Assembly: GCF_010731695.1 (NCBI RefSeq)
Contig: NZ_AP022586.1
Coordinates: forward strand, 310,001 to 374,000
From: Mycolicibacterium litorale
GTDB lineage: Bacteria > Actinomycetota > Actinomycetes > Mycobacteriales > Mycobacteriaceae
Direction: 5' to 3'
DNA: 64,000 nt
Below are positions 1-13,548 of this stretch, piece after piece. The notes beneath the pieces were generated by a model. It was given only the letters and a program-made list of their open reading frames with translations. It had not been told where the DNA came from and searched no databases. A program made the translations under genes and the position numbers. Every line of letters begins with the position of its first letter. Positions within the stretch are counted from its first letter, which is position 1.

Positions 1-183
1 GGCGGCGCCAACAACACCGGTTCGGTGTCGATCCTGGGTTACGACAACCTGTTCAAGGCGTTCAACCTGGGCCTGGGTTCGGCGATCAGCGTGCTGGTGT
101 TCCTGTCGGTGGCGATCATCGCGTTCATCTACATCAAGGTGTTCGGCGCATCGGCCCCCGGTTCCGACGAGGAAAGGCGCTGA
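1..183 (+). CDS. sugA: SugA, trehalose ABC transporter permease (C-terminal 60 residues only)
   Basis: The reading frame is open from the first base and stops at TGA 181-183, so only the C-terminus is present. It shows one hydrophobic segment (about residues 29-48, rich in Val, Ile, Leu and Ala) followed by a short charged tail ending in EERR, as expected for the last membrane helix of a binding-protein-dependent sugar permease. The next gene starts 2 bases later and is a second permease followed by an ATPase, the sugA-sugB-sugC order of the mycobacterial LpqY-SugABC importer, which recycles trehalose released at the cell wall. The identity rests on this context and the family resemblance of the neighbours. 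Confidence 0.8.
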   Translation, partial: GGANNTGSVSILGYDNLFKAFNLGLGSAISVLVFLSVAIIAFIYIKVFGASAPGSDEERR

Positions 184-185
184 CG

Positions 186-1022
186 GTGAACGAGCGGGTG
201 AGCGCCGGGCGCGCGACCGGGTGGACCATCGTCAACATCCTCGTGGTGGCCTACGCGCTGTTCCCGGTGCTGTGGATCCTGAGCCTGTCGCTGAAGTCGA
301 CGGCGACGGTCAAGGACGGCAGGCTGATTCCGTCGGAGATCACCTTCGCCAACTACAAGGCGATCTTCACCGGCAACGCCTTCACCTCGGCGCTGTTCAA
401 CTCGATCGGCATCGGGTTGATCACCACCTTCATCGCCGTCGTGATCGGCGGCATGGCCGCCTACGCGGTGGCGAGGCTGGCGTTCCCCGGTAAGCGGCTG
501 CTGATCGGCGTCGCCCTGCTGATCGCGATGTTCCCCCACATCTCGCTGGTCACACCGATTTTCAACATCGAGCGCGCCCTCGGCCTGTTCGACACCTGGC
601 CCGGCCTGATCATCCCGTACATCACGTTCGCGCTGCCGCTGGCGATCTACACGCTCTCGGCGTTCTTCCGGGAGATCCCGTGGGATCTGGAGAAGGCCGC
701 GAAGATGGACGGCGCGACGCCGGCCCAGGCGTTCCGCATGGTGATCGCGCCGCTGGCCGCGCCCGGCATCGTCACCGCCGCGATCCTGGTGTTCATCTTC
801 GCCTGGAACGACCTGCTGCTGGCGCTGTCGCTGACGGCGACGGAGCGGGCGATCACCGCGCCGGTGGCGATCGCGAACTTCACGGGCAGTTCGCAGTTCG
901 AGGAGCCGACCGGGTCGATCGCGGCCGGCGCGATGGTGATCACGATTCCGATCATCATCTTTGTTCTCATCTTCCAGCGACGGATTGTCGCCGGGTTGAC
1001 GTCCGGTGCGGTGAAGGGGTAG
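186..1022 (+). CDS. sugB: SugB, trehalose ABC transporter permease
   Basis: A 278-residue integral membrane permease of the MalG type. It has about six hydrophobic segments, starting with one at residues 13-35, and the cytoplasmic EAA loop that docks on the ATPase is visible around residue 168 ([15 protein letters not shown]). The GTG start lies 2 bases after the sugA stop, implying translational coupling. With SugA and the SugC ATPase it should form the importer fed by the LpqY lipoprotein, whose gene would lie upstream of this window. In M. tuberculosis this system takes up trehalose. Length and gene order match the family. Confidence 0.93.
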   Translation: MNERVSAGRATGWTIVNILVVAYALFPVLWILSLSLKSTATVKDGRLIPSEITFANYKAIFTGNAFTSALFNSIGIGLITTFIAVVIGGMAAYAVARLAFPGKRLLIGVALLIAMFPHISLVTPIFNIERALGLFDTWPGLIIPYITFALPLAIYTLSAFFREIPWDLEKAAKMDGATPAQAFRMVIAPLAAPGIVTAAILVFIFAWNDLLLALSLTATERAITAPVAIANFTGSSQFEEPTGSIAAGAMVITIPIIIFVLIFQRRIVAGLTSGAVKG

Positions 1023-1026
1023 CTCG

Positions 1027-2244
1027 ATGGCCGAAATCGTCTTGGACCGGGTGACCAAGAGTTACCCGAACGGTGCGACGGCGGTGAAGGATCTGTCGAT
1101 CACCATCGCCGACGGCGAATTCATCATCCTGGTCGGACCGTCCGGGTGCGGGAAGTCGACGACGCTGAACATGATCGCCGGGCTGGAGGACATCACCTCC
1201 GGGGAACTGCGCATCGGCGGGCAGCGGGTCAACGACAAGGCGCCCAAGGACCGCGACATCGCGATGGTGTTCCAGTCCTACGCGCTGTATCCGCACATGT
1301 CGGTCCGGCAGAACATCGGATTCCCGCTCACCCTGGCGAAGGTCAAGAAAGAGGAGATCAACGCCAAGGTCGAGGAGACCGCGAAGATCCTCGACCTCAC
1401 CGAACTGCTGGACCGCAAGCCCGGTCAGCTCTCGGGTGGTCAGCGCCAGCGGGTGGCGATGGGACGCGCGATCGTCCGCAACCCCAAGGCGTTCCTCATG
1501 GACGAACCGCTGAGCAACCTCGACGCGAAGCTGCGTGTGCAGATGCGCTCGGAGATCTCGCGGTTGCAGAACCGGTTGGGCACCACCACCGTCTACGTCA
1601 CCCATGATCAGACCGAGGCGATGACGCTCGGCGACCGCGTCGTGGTCATGCTGGCCGGGGTCGCGCAGCAGATCGGCTCCCCCGAAGAGCTGTACAACCG
1701 GCCGGCCAACCTCTTCGTCGCCGGGTTCATCGGCTCACCGGCGATGAACTTCTTCCCGGCCTCGCTCACCGACGTCGGGGTGCGGCTGCCGTTCGGCGAG
1801 GTCACGCTCACCCAGGAGGCGCAGGATCTGATCTCGCGGCGCGGAAAGCCGCGCAACGTCATCGTCGGCGTGCGGCCCGAACACCTCGAGGACGCCTCGG
1901 TGCTCGACGGCTACGCCCGTATCCGCGCGCTGAGCTTCGAGGTCAAGGCCGACATCGTGGAGTCGCTGGGCGCCGAGAAGTACGTGCACTTCCGCACCGA
2001 GGGTGCCGGCGCGCGGTCGGATCAGCTCGCGCAGCTGGCCGTCGAATCCGGTCAGGGCGAGAACGAATTCGTGGCGCGGGTGTCCACCGAATCCCCGGTC
2101 CGCCAGGGTGACACCATCAACCTCGCGCTCGACACGTCGAAGCTGGTGATCTTCGACGCGGATTCGGGGCAGAACCTCACGATCCCCGACGAGAAGTCCT
2201 CTCCCGCACCGACGCTCGTGGAGCCGGAGCAGCCCGCCGAGTGA
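1027..2244 (+). CDS. sugC: SugC, trehalose importer ATPase
   Basis: A 405-residue ABC ATPase of the MalK/UgpC class. Visible motifs are Walker A GPSGCGKST (about residues 38-46), the signature LSGGQRQR (about 134), Walker B AFLMDEP (about 155) and the switch histidine in THDQTEAM (about 191). A C-terminal TOBE/OB region follows from about residue 240 (VGVRPEHL is typical). ATG is 4 bases after the sugB stop. It powers the SugAB permease pair. The last residues form an acidic, Pro/Glu-rich tail. The stop overlaps the start of the next gene (GTGA), so that gene probably belongs to the same transcript. Confidence 0.95.
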   Translation: MAEIVLDRVTKSYPNGATAVKDLSITIADGEFIILVGPSGCGKSTTLNMIAGLEDITSGELRIGGQRVNDKAPKDRDIAMVFQSYALYPHMSVRQNIGFPLTLAKVKKEEINAKVEETAKILDLTELLDRKPGQLSGGQRQRVAMGRAIVRNPKAFLMDEPLSNLDAKLRVQMRSEISRLQNRLGTTTVYVTHDQTEAMTLGDRVVVMLAGVAQQIGSPEELYNRPANLFVAGFIGSPAMNFFPASLTDVGVRLPFGEVTLTQEAQDLISRRGKPRNVIVGVRPEHLEDASVLDGYARIRALSFEVKADIVESLGAEKYVHFRTEGAGARSDQLAQLAVESGQGENEFVARVSTESPVRQGDTINLALDTSKLVIFDADSGQNLTIPDEKSSPAPTLVEPEQPAE

Positions 2245-2834
2245 CCGATGTCCTGAGCGTGGTGCGCGCCCATCTGGGCGAGCACTTCAGGCGGGCCGGG
2301 ATCACCGCGGAACCCGTCTCCGCCAGCGTCACGTTCCTGGGCACCGAACAGATCGAGGTGCTGCGGTTCGGCCCGGATGCGGACGGTGTCGCGCACTATG
2401 TGTCGCTGGGCTGTTCGCGGCACCCGATGTTCGATCCGACCGAGCTGGTGACCGACCCGATTCACGGTCCGCGCGCCGAAGTCGTTGTGGCGCTGCGGGG
2501 TCCGACGCCCAAGGGGCTCGCGCGGTCGCTCGCGGTGCTGGCCGCGGCGCCCGCCGTCGAGGGACTCGTGCTCGAGGCCGATGCGTTGATCGACCTGGAG
2601 ACCCCGCTGTGGGAGCCGGCGCCGTTCACCGCGTTCCTGTTGGGGCGCAGCGAGATCGAGGACGTGCCGTTGCCCGGGCCGATGCCGGACGTGACGATCT
2701 TCTCGGCCACTCCGATCACCCCGACCGAGGCGGCGTGGGTACGCCTCAAGGGCGCCGACGCCATGCGTGAGGCGTGGCTGACCGACGGCGTCGACGTGCT
2801 CGACCCCGACCGGCGGGCCGCCAGCCCGAGCTAG
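2241..2834 (+). CDS. Suppressor-of-fused-domain protein coupled to the sugar importer operon
   Basis: A 197-residue soluble protein whose GTG start overlaps the sugC stop by 4 bases, so it is probably co-translated. The pattern (an aromatic-containing core CSRHPMFDP, then RAEVVVALRG, LAVLAAAPAVEGLVLEADALIDL, and a C-terminal FTAFLLG) resembles the suppressor-of-fused (SUFU) domain found in many bacterial proteins of unknown role. No catalytic motif, signal peptide or membrane segment is seen. Bacterial SUFU proteins are often linked to toxin immunity or protein binding, but nothing here supports a specific function. The operon position suggests an accessory role around the trehalose importer, which is inference. 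Confidence 0.7.
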   Translation: MTDVLSVVRAHLGEHFRRAGITAEPVSASVTFLGTEQIEVLRFGPDADGVAHYVSLGCSRHPMFDPTELVTDPIHGPRAEVVVALRGPTPKGLARSLAVLAAAPAVEGLVLEADALIDLETPLWEPAPFTAFLLGRSEIEDVPLPGPMPDVTIFSATPITPTEAAWVRLKGADAMREAWLTDGVDVLDPDRRAASPS

Positions 2835-3862
2835 AGCCAGTGGTTGTGGCGGAAGGTGCGGTACAGCAGCCCGCACACCGTCACCATGACCAGCAGCACC
2901 GCGGGATAGCCCCACTTCTGGTGGAGTTCGGGCATGTAGTCGAAGTTCATCCCGTAGATGCCGGCCATCGCGGTGGGCACCGCGGCGATCGCCACCCAGG
3001 ACGAGATCTTGCGCATGTCGACGTTCTGCTGCATCGCGACCTTGCCGAGCGCGGCCTGCACCAGCGAGCTCAGCAGGTCGTCGTAGCTGCCGATGCGGTC
3101 GGAGGCGCGGATGTTGTGGTCGAGGACGTCGCGCATATAGCGGCGCACCTCGATCGAGATCAGATCGTCGAAGTCGCTGATCCGCTGCAGCGCCGGGGTC
3201 AGCGGCGCGACGGACCGGCGCAGCTCCACCACTTCGCGTTTGAGCAGATAGATGTGTTCGATGTTGGTGCGCGACCGCGGCGAGAAGATGTCCTCCTCCA
3301 TCGCGTCGATGTCGGTCTCCACCATCTCGGTGACGTCGAGGTAGCTGTCCACCACCTGGTCGGCAATCGCATGCATGACCGCGTACGGCCCCTGCGCCAG
3401 CGACGCGGGGGTGGCTTCGAGGCGGCGGCGGACGCCGGTCAGGCCGCTGTGGTCACCGTGGCGGACGGTGACGACGAAATCGGGTCCGACGAACACCATG
3501 ATCTCGCCGGTCTCGACGATCTCGCGCACCTTGGCCATCGATTCGTGCTCGATGTACTTGACCGTCTTGAGCACCAGGAACAGCGTGTCGTCGTAGCGTT
3601 CGACCTTGGGCCGCTGATGGGCATGCACCGCGTCCTCGACGGCGAGCTCGTGCAGGCCGAACAGCTCAGCGACCGTTTGCATCTGGTGCTCGTCGGGCTC
3701 GTGCAACCCGATCCACACGAACGCCGTCCGGCCCTGGCCGGCCAGTTCGCGCGCCTCCTGCAGTGCGGACGCATGGGTGTACCTACCGGGAAGGCGGTCG
3801 CCGTCGCAGTACACGCCGCAGTCGACCACCGCCCTGGCCACCGGAACGTGGAACGACGGCAT
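2831..3862 (-). CDS. corA: CorA-family magnesium/cobalt transporter
   Basis: A 343-residue protein with a long soluble N-terminal part, acidic and helical (ERYDDTLFLVLKTV, then EEDIFSPRSRTN), and two C-terminal membrane helices. The CorA signature YGMNF lies at about residues 303-307, just after the first membrane helix, and the protein ends in a short basic/aromatic tail (RTFRHNHWL). The family forms pentameric Mg2+ channels gated by cytoplasmic Mg2+. It converges with the upstream plus-strand gene, overlapping it by 4 bases. It occupies the position of Rv1239c in M. tuberculosis. Confidence 0.95.
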   Translation of the reverse strand: MPSFHVPVARAVVDCGVYCDGDRLPGRYTHASALQEARELAGQGRTAFVWIGLHEPDEHQMQTVAELFGLHELAVEDAVHAHQRPKVERYDDTLFLVLKTVKYIEHESMAKVREIVETGEIMVFVGPDFVVTVRHGDHSGLTGVRRRLEATPASLAQGPYAVMHAIADQVVDSYLDVTEMVETDIDAMEEDIFSPRSRTNIEHIYLLKREVVELRRSVAPLTPALQRISDFDDLISIEVRRYMRDVLDHNIRASDRIGSYDDLLSSLVQAALGKVAMQQNVDMRKISSWVAIAAVPTAMAGIYGMNFDYMPELHQKWGYPAVLLVMVTVCGLLYRTFRHNHWL

Positions 3863-3940
3863 CCGGCGATGGTACGCGCCCGACCCGGTCGCCGAAGCTC
3901 ACCGAGGGGTGATAGGGGCCGGTGAGATATCGGGGTCCGT

Positions 3941-3952
3941 TACTGTGACGAC
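3941..3952 (+). promoter_or_regulatory. Leaderless-type promoter of the malic enzyme gene
   Basis: An extended -10 hexamer TACTGT (3941-3946) is followed by 6 bases and the GTG start at 3953. TANNNT placed 6-7 bases before an RTG start is the usual signature of leaderless mycobacterial transcripts, and no Shine-Dalgarno sequence is visible. The transcription start is inferred. Confidence 0.55.
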
Positions 3953-5122
<1,170 letters not shown>

Positions 5123-5129
5123 CATCGCC

Positions 5130-5963
5130 GTGCGCCGTCTACTGGTCGCACTCTGCGCGGTGGTGGTGGTGGCCGCCTGCGGGGCACCGCAGCCCGGGCC
5201 GTCGCTGAGGATCGGGTCCGCCGAGGACGACGCATCGGTGCTGACCGCCCACCTCTATGCCGCCGCTCTTCGCTACTACGGCACCGCCACCCGGGTGGAG
5301 CCGACCGCCGACCCACTGACCGCGCTCGACGCCGGCGATGTCGCGGTCGTGCCCGGGTTGACCGGCCGGCTGCTGCAGCGCTTCCAGCCCGACGCGACCG
5401 CCCGCGCCGACGAGCAGGTCTACCGCGACATGGTCTCGGCGCTGCCCGAGGGCATCGGCGCCGGGGACTACACCACCGCGGCCGAGGACAAACCCGCGCT
5501 CGCGGTCACCGAGCGCACCGTCGCCGAACTCGGCGGTCAGGATCTCTCGGCGCTGGTGCGCCGCTGCGGTGAGGTCACGCCGGGCCGGGTCCGGGGGGTG
5601 CGTACCCCCGCGGCGATCGGCACCTGCAGGCTGCCCAATCCGCGCGAATTCCCCGATTCCGCAACGCTGTTCGCCGCCGTACAGGCCGGGAAGGTGGACG
5701 CCGCGTGGACCACGACGGCGGCGCCGGACATCCCGCCGCGACTGGTGGTGCTGGCCGACCGCACGGCGCTGGTGCGCGCCGAGAACGTGGTGCCGCTGTA
5801 CCGGCGCAACACCCTCGACGAATCGCAGATCCTCGCGCTCAACGAGGTCGCCGGCGTGCTCGACACCGCGGCGCTGGCGCAGATGCGCGCCCAGGTCGCC
5901 GAGGGTGCGGATCCCGCCGCGGTGGCCGACGAATGGCTCGCCGCCCACCCGCTGCGTGACTGA
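5130..5963 (+). CDS. lpqZ: LpqZ-like lipoprotein, glycine-betaine/choline-type binding protein
   Basis: A 277-residue predicted lipoprotein. From the GTG at 5130 it begins VRRLLVALCAVVVVAACGAP, a short basic n-region, a hydrophobic core and a lipobox ending in the lipidated cysteine, which decides the start over an in-frame upstream extension. The mature part (RIGSAEDDASVLTAHLYAAALRYYG, then DAGDVAVVPGLTGRLLQRF) resembles the OpuAC-type substrate-binding domain that captures quaternary amines. It starts 7 bases after the malic enzyme stop. No permease or ATPase of that class is adjacent, so the ligand is uncertain. M. tuberculosis LpqZ (Rv1244) has the same neighbourhood. Confidence 0.82.
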   Translation: MRRLLVALCAVVVVAACGAPQPGPSLRIGSAEDDASVLTAHLYAAALRYYGTATRVEPTADPLTALDAGDVAVVPGLTGRLLQRFQPDATARADEQVYRDMVSALPEGIGAGDYTTAAEDKPALAVTERTVAELGGQDLSALVRRCGEVTPGRVRGVRTPAAIGTCRLPNPREFPDSATLFAAVQAGKVDAAWTTTAAPDIPPRLVVLADRTALVRAENVVPLYRRNTLDESQILALNEVAGVLDTAALAQMRAQVAEGADPAAVADEWLAAHPLRD

Positions 5964-5965
5964 GG

Positions 5966-6796
5966 TCAGTGCGGCCGGGGCAGCATCTTCGACGTCACCT
6001 TCGGGAACAGCCGCTGATAGTGCGGTCCGACCACCCGGATGATCGCGTCGAGCACCTTGGCGTCGTTACCGATCAGCACGCGGGCCCTGTTCTTGCGGAC
6101 ACCCTCGAGGATGACCTTCGCGGCCTGCTCGGGGGAGGTGTTGGCCAGCTTCTTGTCGAAGAGCTTGGCCAGTTCCTCGGGGTCCAGCCCCTCGGCGGCG
6201 GTCGCGTTGCGCGCGATCGCGGTCTTGATGCCGCCGGGATGCACGGTGGTCACCTTGACCGGGTGACCCGCCGCCGTCATCTCCTGGTGCAGCGCCTCGG
6301 TGAACCCGCGCACGGCGAACTTGGCGGCGTTGTAGGCCCCCTGACCGGGCACCGAGAACAGACCGAAGACGCTGGAGACGTTGACGACGTGACCGTCGCC
6401 GGAGGCGATCAGATGCGGCAGGAACGCCTTGGTGCCGTTGACGACGCCCCAGAAGTCCACGTCCATCACCCGTTCGATGTCCTTGAACTGGCTGATCTCG
6501 ATGTCACCGGTGAACGCGATGCCTGCGTTGTTGTAGATCTGGTTGACCTTGCCGAAGTGGTCCTTGACCTCGTCGGCGTAGAGCAGGAACGCCTCACGCT
6601 CGGTCACGTCCAGGCGGTCGCACTTCACCGGTGCACCGATCGCCTTGATGCGCTCCTCGGTGACGGCCAGCCCCTCGGTGTTGACGTCGCTGATCGCGAC
6701 GCTGGCCCCGGACCGGGCCAACTCGATGGCCAGTGCCTGCCCGATACCCGAGCCGGCGCCGGTCACCACGGCCACCTTTCCGGCGAAGCCCTGCAT
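5966..6796 (-). CDS. Short-chain dehydrogenase/reductase (Rv1245c type)
   Basis: A 276-residue classical SDR. It has the cofactor loop VTGAGSGIGQA (about residues 9-19), the NNAG motif (about 88), the catalytic serine region (NVSSVFG) and YNAAK with catalytic Tyr and Lys (about 156-160). After the active site, VHPGGIKTAIA is typical of the family. ATG 6796 was chosen because AGGAG lies about 8 bases upstream; a GTG two codons earlier is possible. The length matches Rv1245c. Substrate unknown. It converges tail to tail with lpqZ, 2 bases apart. Confidence 0.9.
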   Translation of the reverse strand: MQGFAGKVAVVTGAGSGIGQALAIELARSGASVAISDVNTEGLAVTEERIKAIGAPVKCDRLDVTEREAFLLYADEVKDHFGKVNQIYNNAGIAFTGDIEISQFKDIERVMDVDFWGVVNGTKAFLPHLIASGDGHVVNVSSVFGLFSVPGQGAYNAAKFAVRGFTEALHQEMTAAGHPVKVTTVHPGGIKTAIARNATAAEGLDPEELAKLFDKKLANTSPEQAAKVILEGVRKNRARVLIGNDAKVLDAIIRVVGPHYQRLFPKVTSKMLPRPH

Positions 6797-6899
6797 ACGC
6801 ACACTCCTCGTGTCAGTTGACTCGCGTCGAGGTTAGTCGGTACTCGCGGTACCGGTACAGCGGGGTAACAGTCCGTGGCGGTCCCGCGATGGTCCAGTC

Positions 6900-7268
6900 A
6901 TGAAGCGCAGTCACCGCGCGGCCATCGCGTCGCTCGCCGTATCCGGCATGATCGGTTCCGCCATGTCGCTGGGCACCGGGACGGCGGGGGCCGATACGGC
7001 CACCGACATGTTCCTGTCCGCCCTGGCCGGTTCCGGGATCAGCGGGGTCGACACCGCCACCGCGGTGCGCGTCGGCCAGTCGGTGTGCCCGATGCTGGCC
7101 GAACCGGGCCAGAACGTCGCGAACGTCGCCGCCGACGTCTCCGAGATGATCGGCCGCCCGCTGGGACCGGCCACCATGTTCACCGGCCTGGCGATCCAGG
7201 TGTTCTGCCCGGGCGCGGTCGCGGCGCTCGCCTACGGCAAGTCGCCGCTTCCGCTTCCCGGTCTGTAG
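6900..7268 (+). CDS. Small secreted DUF732-type protein
   Basis: A 122-residue protein with a Sec signal peptide: basic start MKRSHR, hydrophobic stretch, and a likely cut after TAGA at about residue 30. The mature part holds one cysteine pair (SVCPML and VFCPGA) about 45 residues apart, probably a disulfide, and the fold LSALAGSGISG-GQSVC typical of the mycobacterial DUF732 family of exported proteins. Function unknown; the family is common on the mycobacterial surface or in the medium. It converges with kgd, 2 bases from its stop. Confidence 0.82.
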   Translation: MKRSHRAAIASLAVSGMIGSAMSLGTGTAGADTATDMFLSALAGSGISGVDTATAVRVGQSVCPMLAEPGQNVANVAADVSEMIGRPLGPATMFTGLAIQVFCPGAVAALAYGKSPLPLPGL

Positions 7269-7270
7269 AA

Positions 7271-11065
<3,795 letters not shown>

Positions 11066-11176
11066 GGCAGCTACTCGCCTCGATTCCGTCGTCTCAGGCG
11101 AGCATGGCAAGGATGCTCGCCGCTCATGTTCTGTTCTGCGGTTACCCGCTTTGGCGCCGCCTAAAGGCTAGCGCTC

Positions 11177-11230
11177 CCACTACGACCGGACCACGGCAAC
11201 GCTGCCTTGTCCACGTTCTGGTCGTAGTGG
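11177..11230 (-). terminator. Inverted repeat after the EcsC-like gene, putative hairpin terminator
   Basis: A perfect 11-bp inverted repeat (CCACTACGACC at 11177-11187 against its complement at 11220-11230) starts directly beyond the stop codon of the minus-strand gene at 11231. The 32-base spacer holds a smaller hairpin (GGCA-ACGC-TGCC). There is no U tract. It separates that gene from kgd, whose promoter must lie in 11066-11176. Confidence 0.4.
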
Positions 11231-11989
11231 TCATGGATTCGGCCCCGCTGAGGGCAGGACGTGCAGCGTCGCCGGCCAGCGGGACGGCGGCGCGCCGAAC
11301 GCCGAACGGGCGTTTTCGATGATTCGCTTGCCCATCATCCGGTTGCCGAGCCCGCCGACGACGGCACCGATGCCGACCGGCAGCACTTTGCCGAAGGCCA
11401 GCGCCCCGCGCTTGAGTGTGTAGCGCTTGACGAAGTACTTCAGCAGGCGTGAATTGAGCTGGGACACCGCGGGCAACGGCAGCGTCGCCGCGCCGTCGGT
11501 GATCCACGCCCCGCTGGTGCGGCCGGCGCCGAGCAGATCGGCCACCGCCCGCTTGCTGTCCTCCCCGACGAGGACCGAGAGCACCAGCGCGCGGCGGCGC
11601 TCCCGTTCGTGGGCTGGGATGCCGTGCACCTCGGCGACGGCGAGCACGAACAGTGACGTCGCCTCCAGGAACACCACCGTCTCGCCCGCCACCGCCGACA
11701 TCGCGGTCAGCGTGCCGATCCCGGGCAGCGCCGCCGCCGAGCCGACCGCCGCGCCGCTGGCCATGACCGCGGCCATGTACTGCTTCTCCAGCTTCTTGAC
11801 GATCTCGGCCGGTGAGGCGTTGCGGTCGCCGCCGCGGACGCGGTCCACATAGGCCTTGATCGCCGGTGCCTGCACCCGCGAGCTGCGTTCGATGATCTGC
11901 GACAGCACCTTGGCCGCCGCACCCGGCTTCTCGTCGCCGGTCGCGCCGGCAAGCGCCAGCGCTTTCTTGCGGTCCGATCGAGCGCTCAT
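11231..11989 (-). CDS. EcsC-like membrane-associated protein (Rv1249c type)
   Basis: A 252-residue protein of unknown function. A basic N-terminus (SARSDRKKALALAG) is followed by an amphipathic region, two or three short Ala/Gly-rich hydrophobic stretches (AAVMASGAAVGSAAALPGIGTL, then TVVFLEATSLFVLAVAEVHGI), and a C-terminal Gly-rich hairpin (VLPVGIGAVVGGLGNRMMGKRII). This layout resembles the EcsC family. GGGAGG stands about 8 bases before the ATG. It corresponds by position to Rv1249c, upstream of and parallel to kgd. Confidence 0.65.
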   Translation of the reverse strand: MSARSDRKKALALAGATGDEKPGAAAKVLSQIIERSSRVQAPAIKAYVDRVRGGDRNASPAEIVKKLEKQYMAAVMASGAAVGSAAALPGIGTLTAMSAVAGETVVFLEATSLFVLAVAEVHGIPAHERERRRALVLSVLVGEDSKRAVADLLGAGRTSGAWITDGAATLPLPAVSQLNSRLLKYFVKRYTLKRGALAFGKVLPVGIGAVVGGLGNRMMGKRIIENARSAFGAPPSRWPATLHVLPSAGPNP

Positions 11990-12161
11990 CGCGAGGCCTC
12001 CCTTACCCGTGGCGCCTGGCTCACCAGGCTATCGCGACGACAACGAACGGCGGCGCGGGTGGGTGCCCGGGGTGCCGGAGGCGTCGATCGGCAGGGGTGA
12101 CAGCGGTCACTGTCGGGACGTAACCGGAAGAAAAAAACGATGCGACTCGCTGACCTTCGTC

Positions 12162-13463
12162 ATGGCATCATCCCCGCCCGTGGACGACCGCGCGGCTCTC
12201 GACGAAACAGTGAAGGCGGCTCCGAGTCGACTGCGGATGATCGTGGTGCTCGGCGCTCTGGTGGCCCTCGGCCCGTTGACGATCGACATGTATCTGCCCG
12301 CGCTGCCGGGGATCGCCGACGAACTCGGGGTGTCCTCGTCGATCGTGCAGCTGACGCTCACCGGGACCCTCGCCGGGCTCGCCCTCGGCCAGCTGATCGT
12401 GGGTCCGCTGTCGGACTCGCTGGGCCGGCGCAGGCCGCTGATGGCCGGGATCGTGCTGCACATGCTGGCGTCGCTGCTGTGCATGTTCGCGCCGAACATC
12501 ATGCTGCTGGGCTTGGCCCGGAGCTTGCAGGGCGTGGGCGCGGCCGCAGCCACGGTGGTCGCGATCGCGGTCGTGGGTGACCTGTTCGCCGGGAATGCCG
12601 CGGCGACGGTGATGTCGCGGCTGATGCTCGTGCTCGGTGTGGCGCCGGTGCTGGCACCGTCGCTCGGGGCGGCGGTTCTGCTGCACGCCTCGTGGCACTG
12701 GGTGTTCGCCGCGCTGGTCATCGTCGCCGGCGGGCTGCTCCTCATGGCGGTGCTGGTCCTGCCCGAGACGCTGCCTGCCGCGCACCGCCGCCCGTTGCAG
12801 GTGCGCGGGATCGCCGTCACCTACGTCTCCCTGGTACGCGATCTGCGGTTCCTGGTGCTCGTCGTCGTGGCGGCGCTGGGGATGTCCGGGCTGTTCGCCT
12901 ACGTCTCGGGCGCGGCGTTCGTGCTGCAGGACCGCTACGGGTTGGACCAGCAGACGTTCGCGCTGGTGTTCGGCGCGGGTGCGGTGGCGTTGATCGGCAC
13001 CACACAGTTCAACGTCGTGCTGCTGCGGCGGTTCTCCCCGCAGCGGATCATGGTGTGGGCGCTGGTCGCGGCGTCACTGGCCGGTGTCGTGTTCGTCGGC
13101 TTGACCGTCGCCGAGGTCGGCGGGCTGGCCGGGTTCCTGGTGTCGGTGTGGTTGATCCTCGCCGCGATGGGCCTGGTGCTGCCGAACGCTCCGGCCGTGG
13201 CGCTGTCGCGCCACAACGAGGCGGCCGGTACCGCGGCGGCGCTGCTCGGTGCCGCGCAGTTCGGCCTCGGTGCGGCAGTGGCCCCTCTGGTCGGCGTGCT
13301 CGGCAACGACGAATTCGCCCTGGCATTGGTGATGACGGTCGGCACGGTGGTGGCGCTGGTCGCGCTGCTGGCGGCCCGGGTGCCCCAGGGCCGCGAGGAT
13401 GACGAGTTCGCCGGCGAGGCGATCGACGAGGTCTCCCCGGCAGCCGTCGTCGAACCCGCCTGA
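12162..13463 (+). CDS. MFS drug exporter, Bcr/CflA type (12 helices)
   Basis: A 433-residue major facilitator. The first helix carries LGPLTIDMYLPALPGIADEL, the hallmark of Bcr/CflA exporters, and the loop between helices 2 and 3 has GPLSDSLGRRRPL. About 12 hydrophobic segments are seen, and a short acidic tail follows (GREDDEFAGEAIDEV). ATG 12162 was chosen because the upstream in-frame extension is charged and unlike any helix; GTG 12180 is an alternative. There is no clear ribosome-binding site, and a run of seven A bases stands at 12131-12137. Predicted proton-driven drug or metabolite efflux. A second, unrelated MFS gene follows. Confidence 0.85.
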   Translation: MASSPPVDDRAALDETVKAAPSRLRMIVVLGALVALGPLTIDMYLPALPGIADELGVSSSIVQLTLTGTLAGLALGQLIVGPLSDSLGRRRPLMAGIVLHMLASLLCMFAPNIMLLGLARSLQGVGAAAATVVAIAVVGDLFAGNAAATVMSRLMLVLGVAPVLAPSLGAAVLLHASWHWVFAALVIVAGGLLLMAVLVLPETLPAAHRRPLQVRGIAVTYVSLVRDLRFLVLVVVAALGMSGLFAYVSGAAFVLQDRYGLDQQTFALVFGAGAVALIGTTQFNVVLLRRFSPQRIMVWALVAASLAGVVFVGLTVAEVGGLAGFLVSVWLILAAMGLVLPNAPAVALSRHNEAAGTAAALLGAAQFGLGAAVAPLVGVLGNDEFALALVMTVGTVVALVALLAARVPQGREDDEFAGEAIDEVSPAAVVEPA

Positions 13464-13466
13464 GAT

Positions 13467-13491
13467 GTCACCCACCTGGTGACTTGTTTGG
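13467..13491 (+). terminator. Putative intrinsic terminator after the Bcr/CflA-type gene
   Basis: GTCACC (13467-13472), a 5-base loop and GGTGAC (13478-13483) form a perfect 6-bp stem 4 bases after the stop codon, followed by TTGTTTGG. It lies between the two MFS genes and would separate their transcription. The stem is short and the T tract interrupted. Confidence 0.45.
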
Positions 13492-13548
13492 TGCGGGCCC
13501 GGGTACGTAGCGTCGGCTGGATCCTTTCGATAGGCGAGTCGACTCGAT

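Noticed and set aside
12131-12137. Run of seven A bases before the Bcr/CflA-type gene
   Set aside because: Striking in this base composition, but no hairpin, promoter spacing or frame effect could be tied to it.
11856-12161. Upstream extension of the Bcr/CflA-type transporter
   Set aside because: The added residues are charged with no family similarity, and they overlap the start region of the EcsC-like gene on the other strand.
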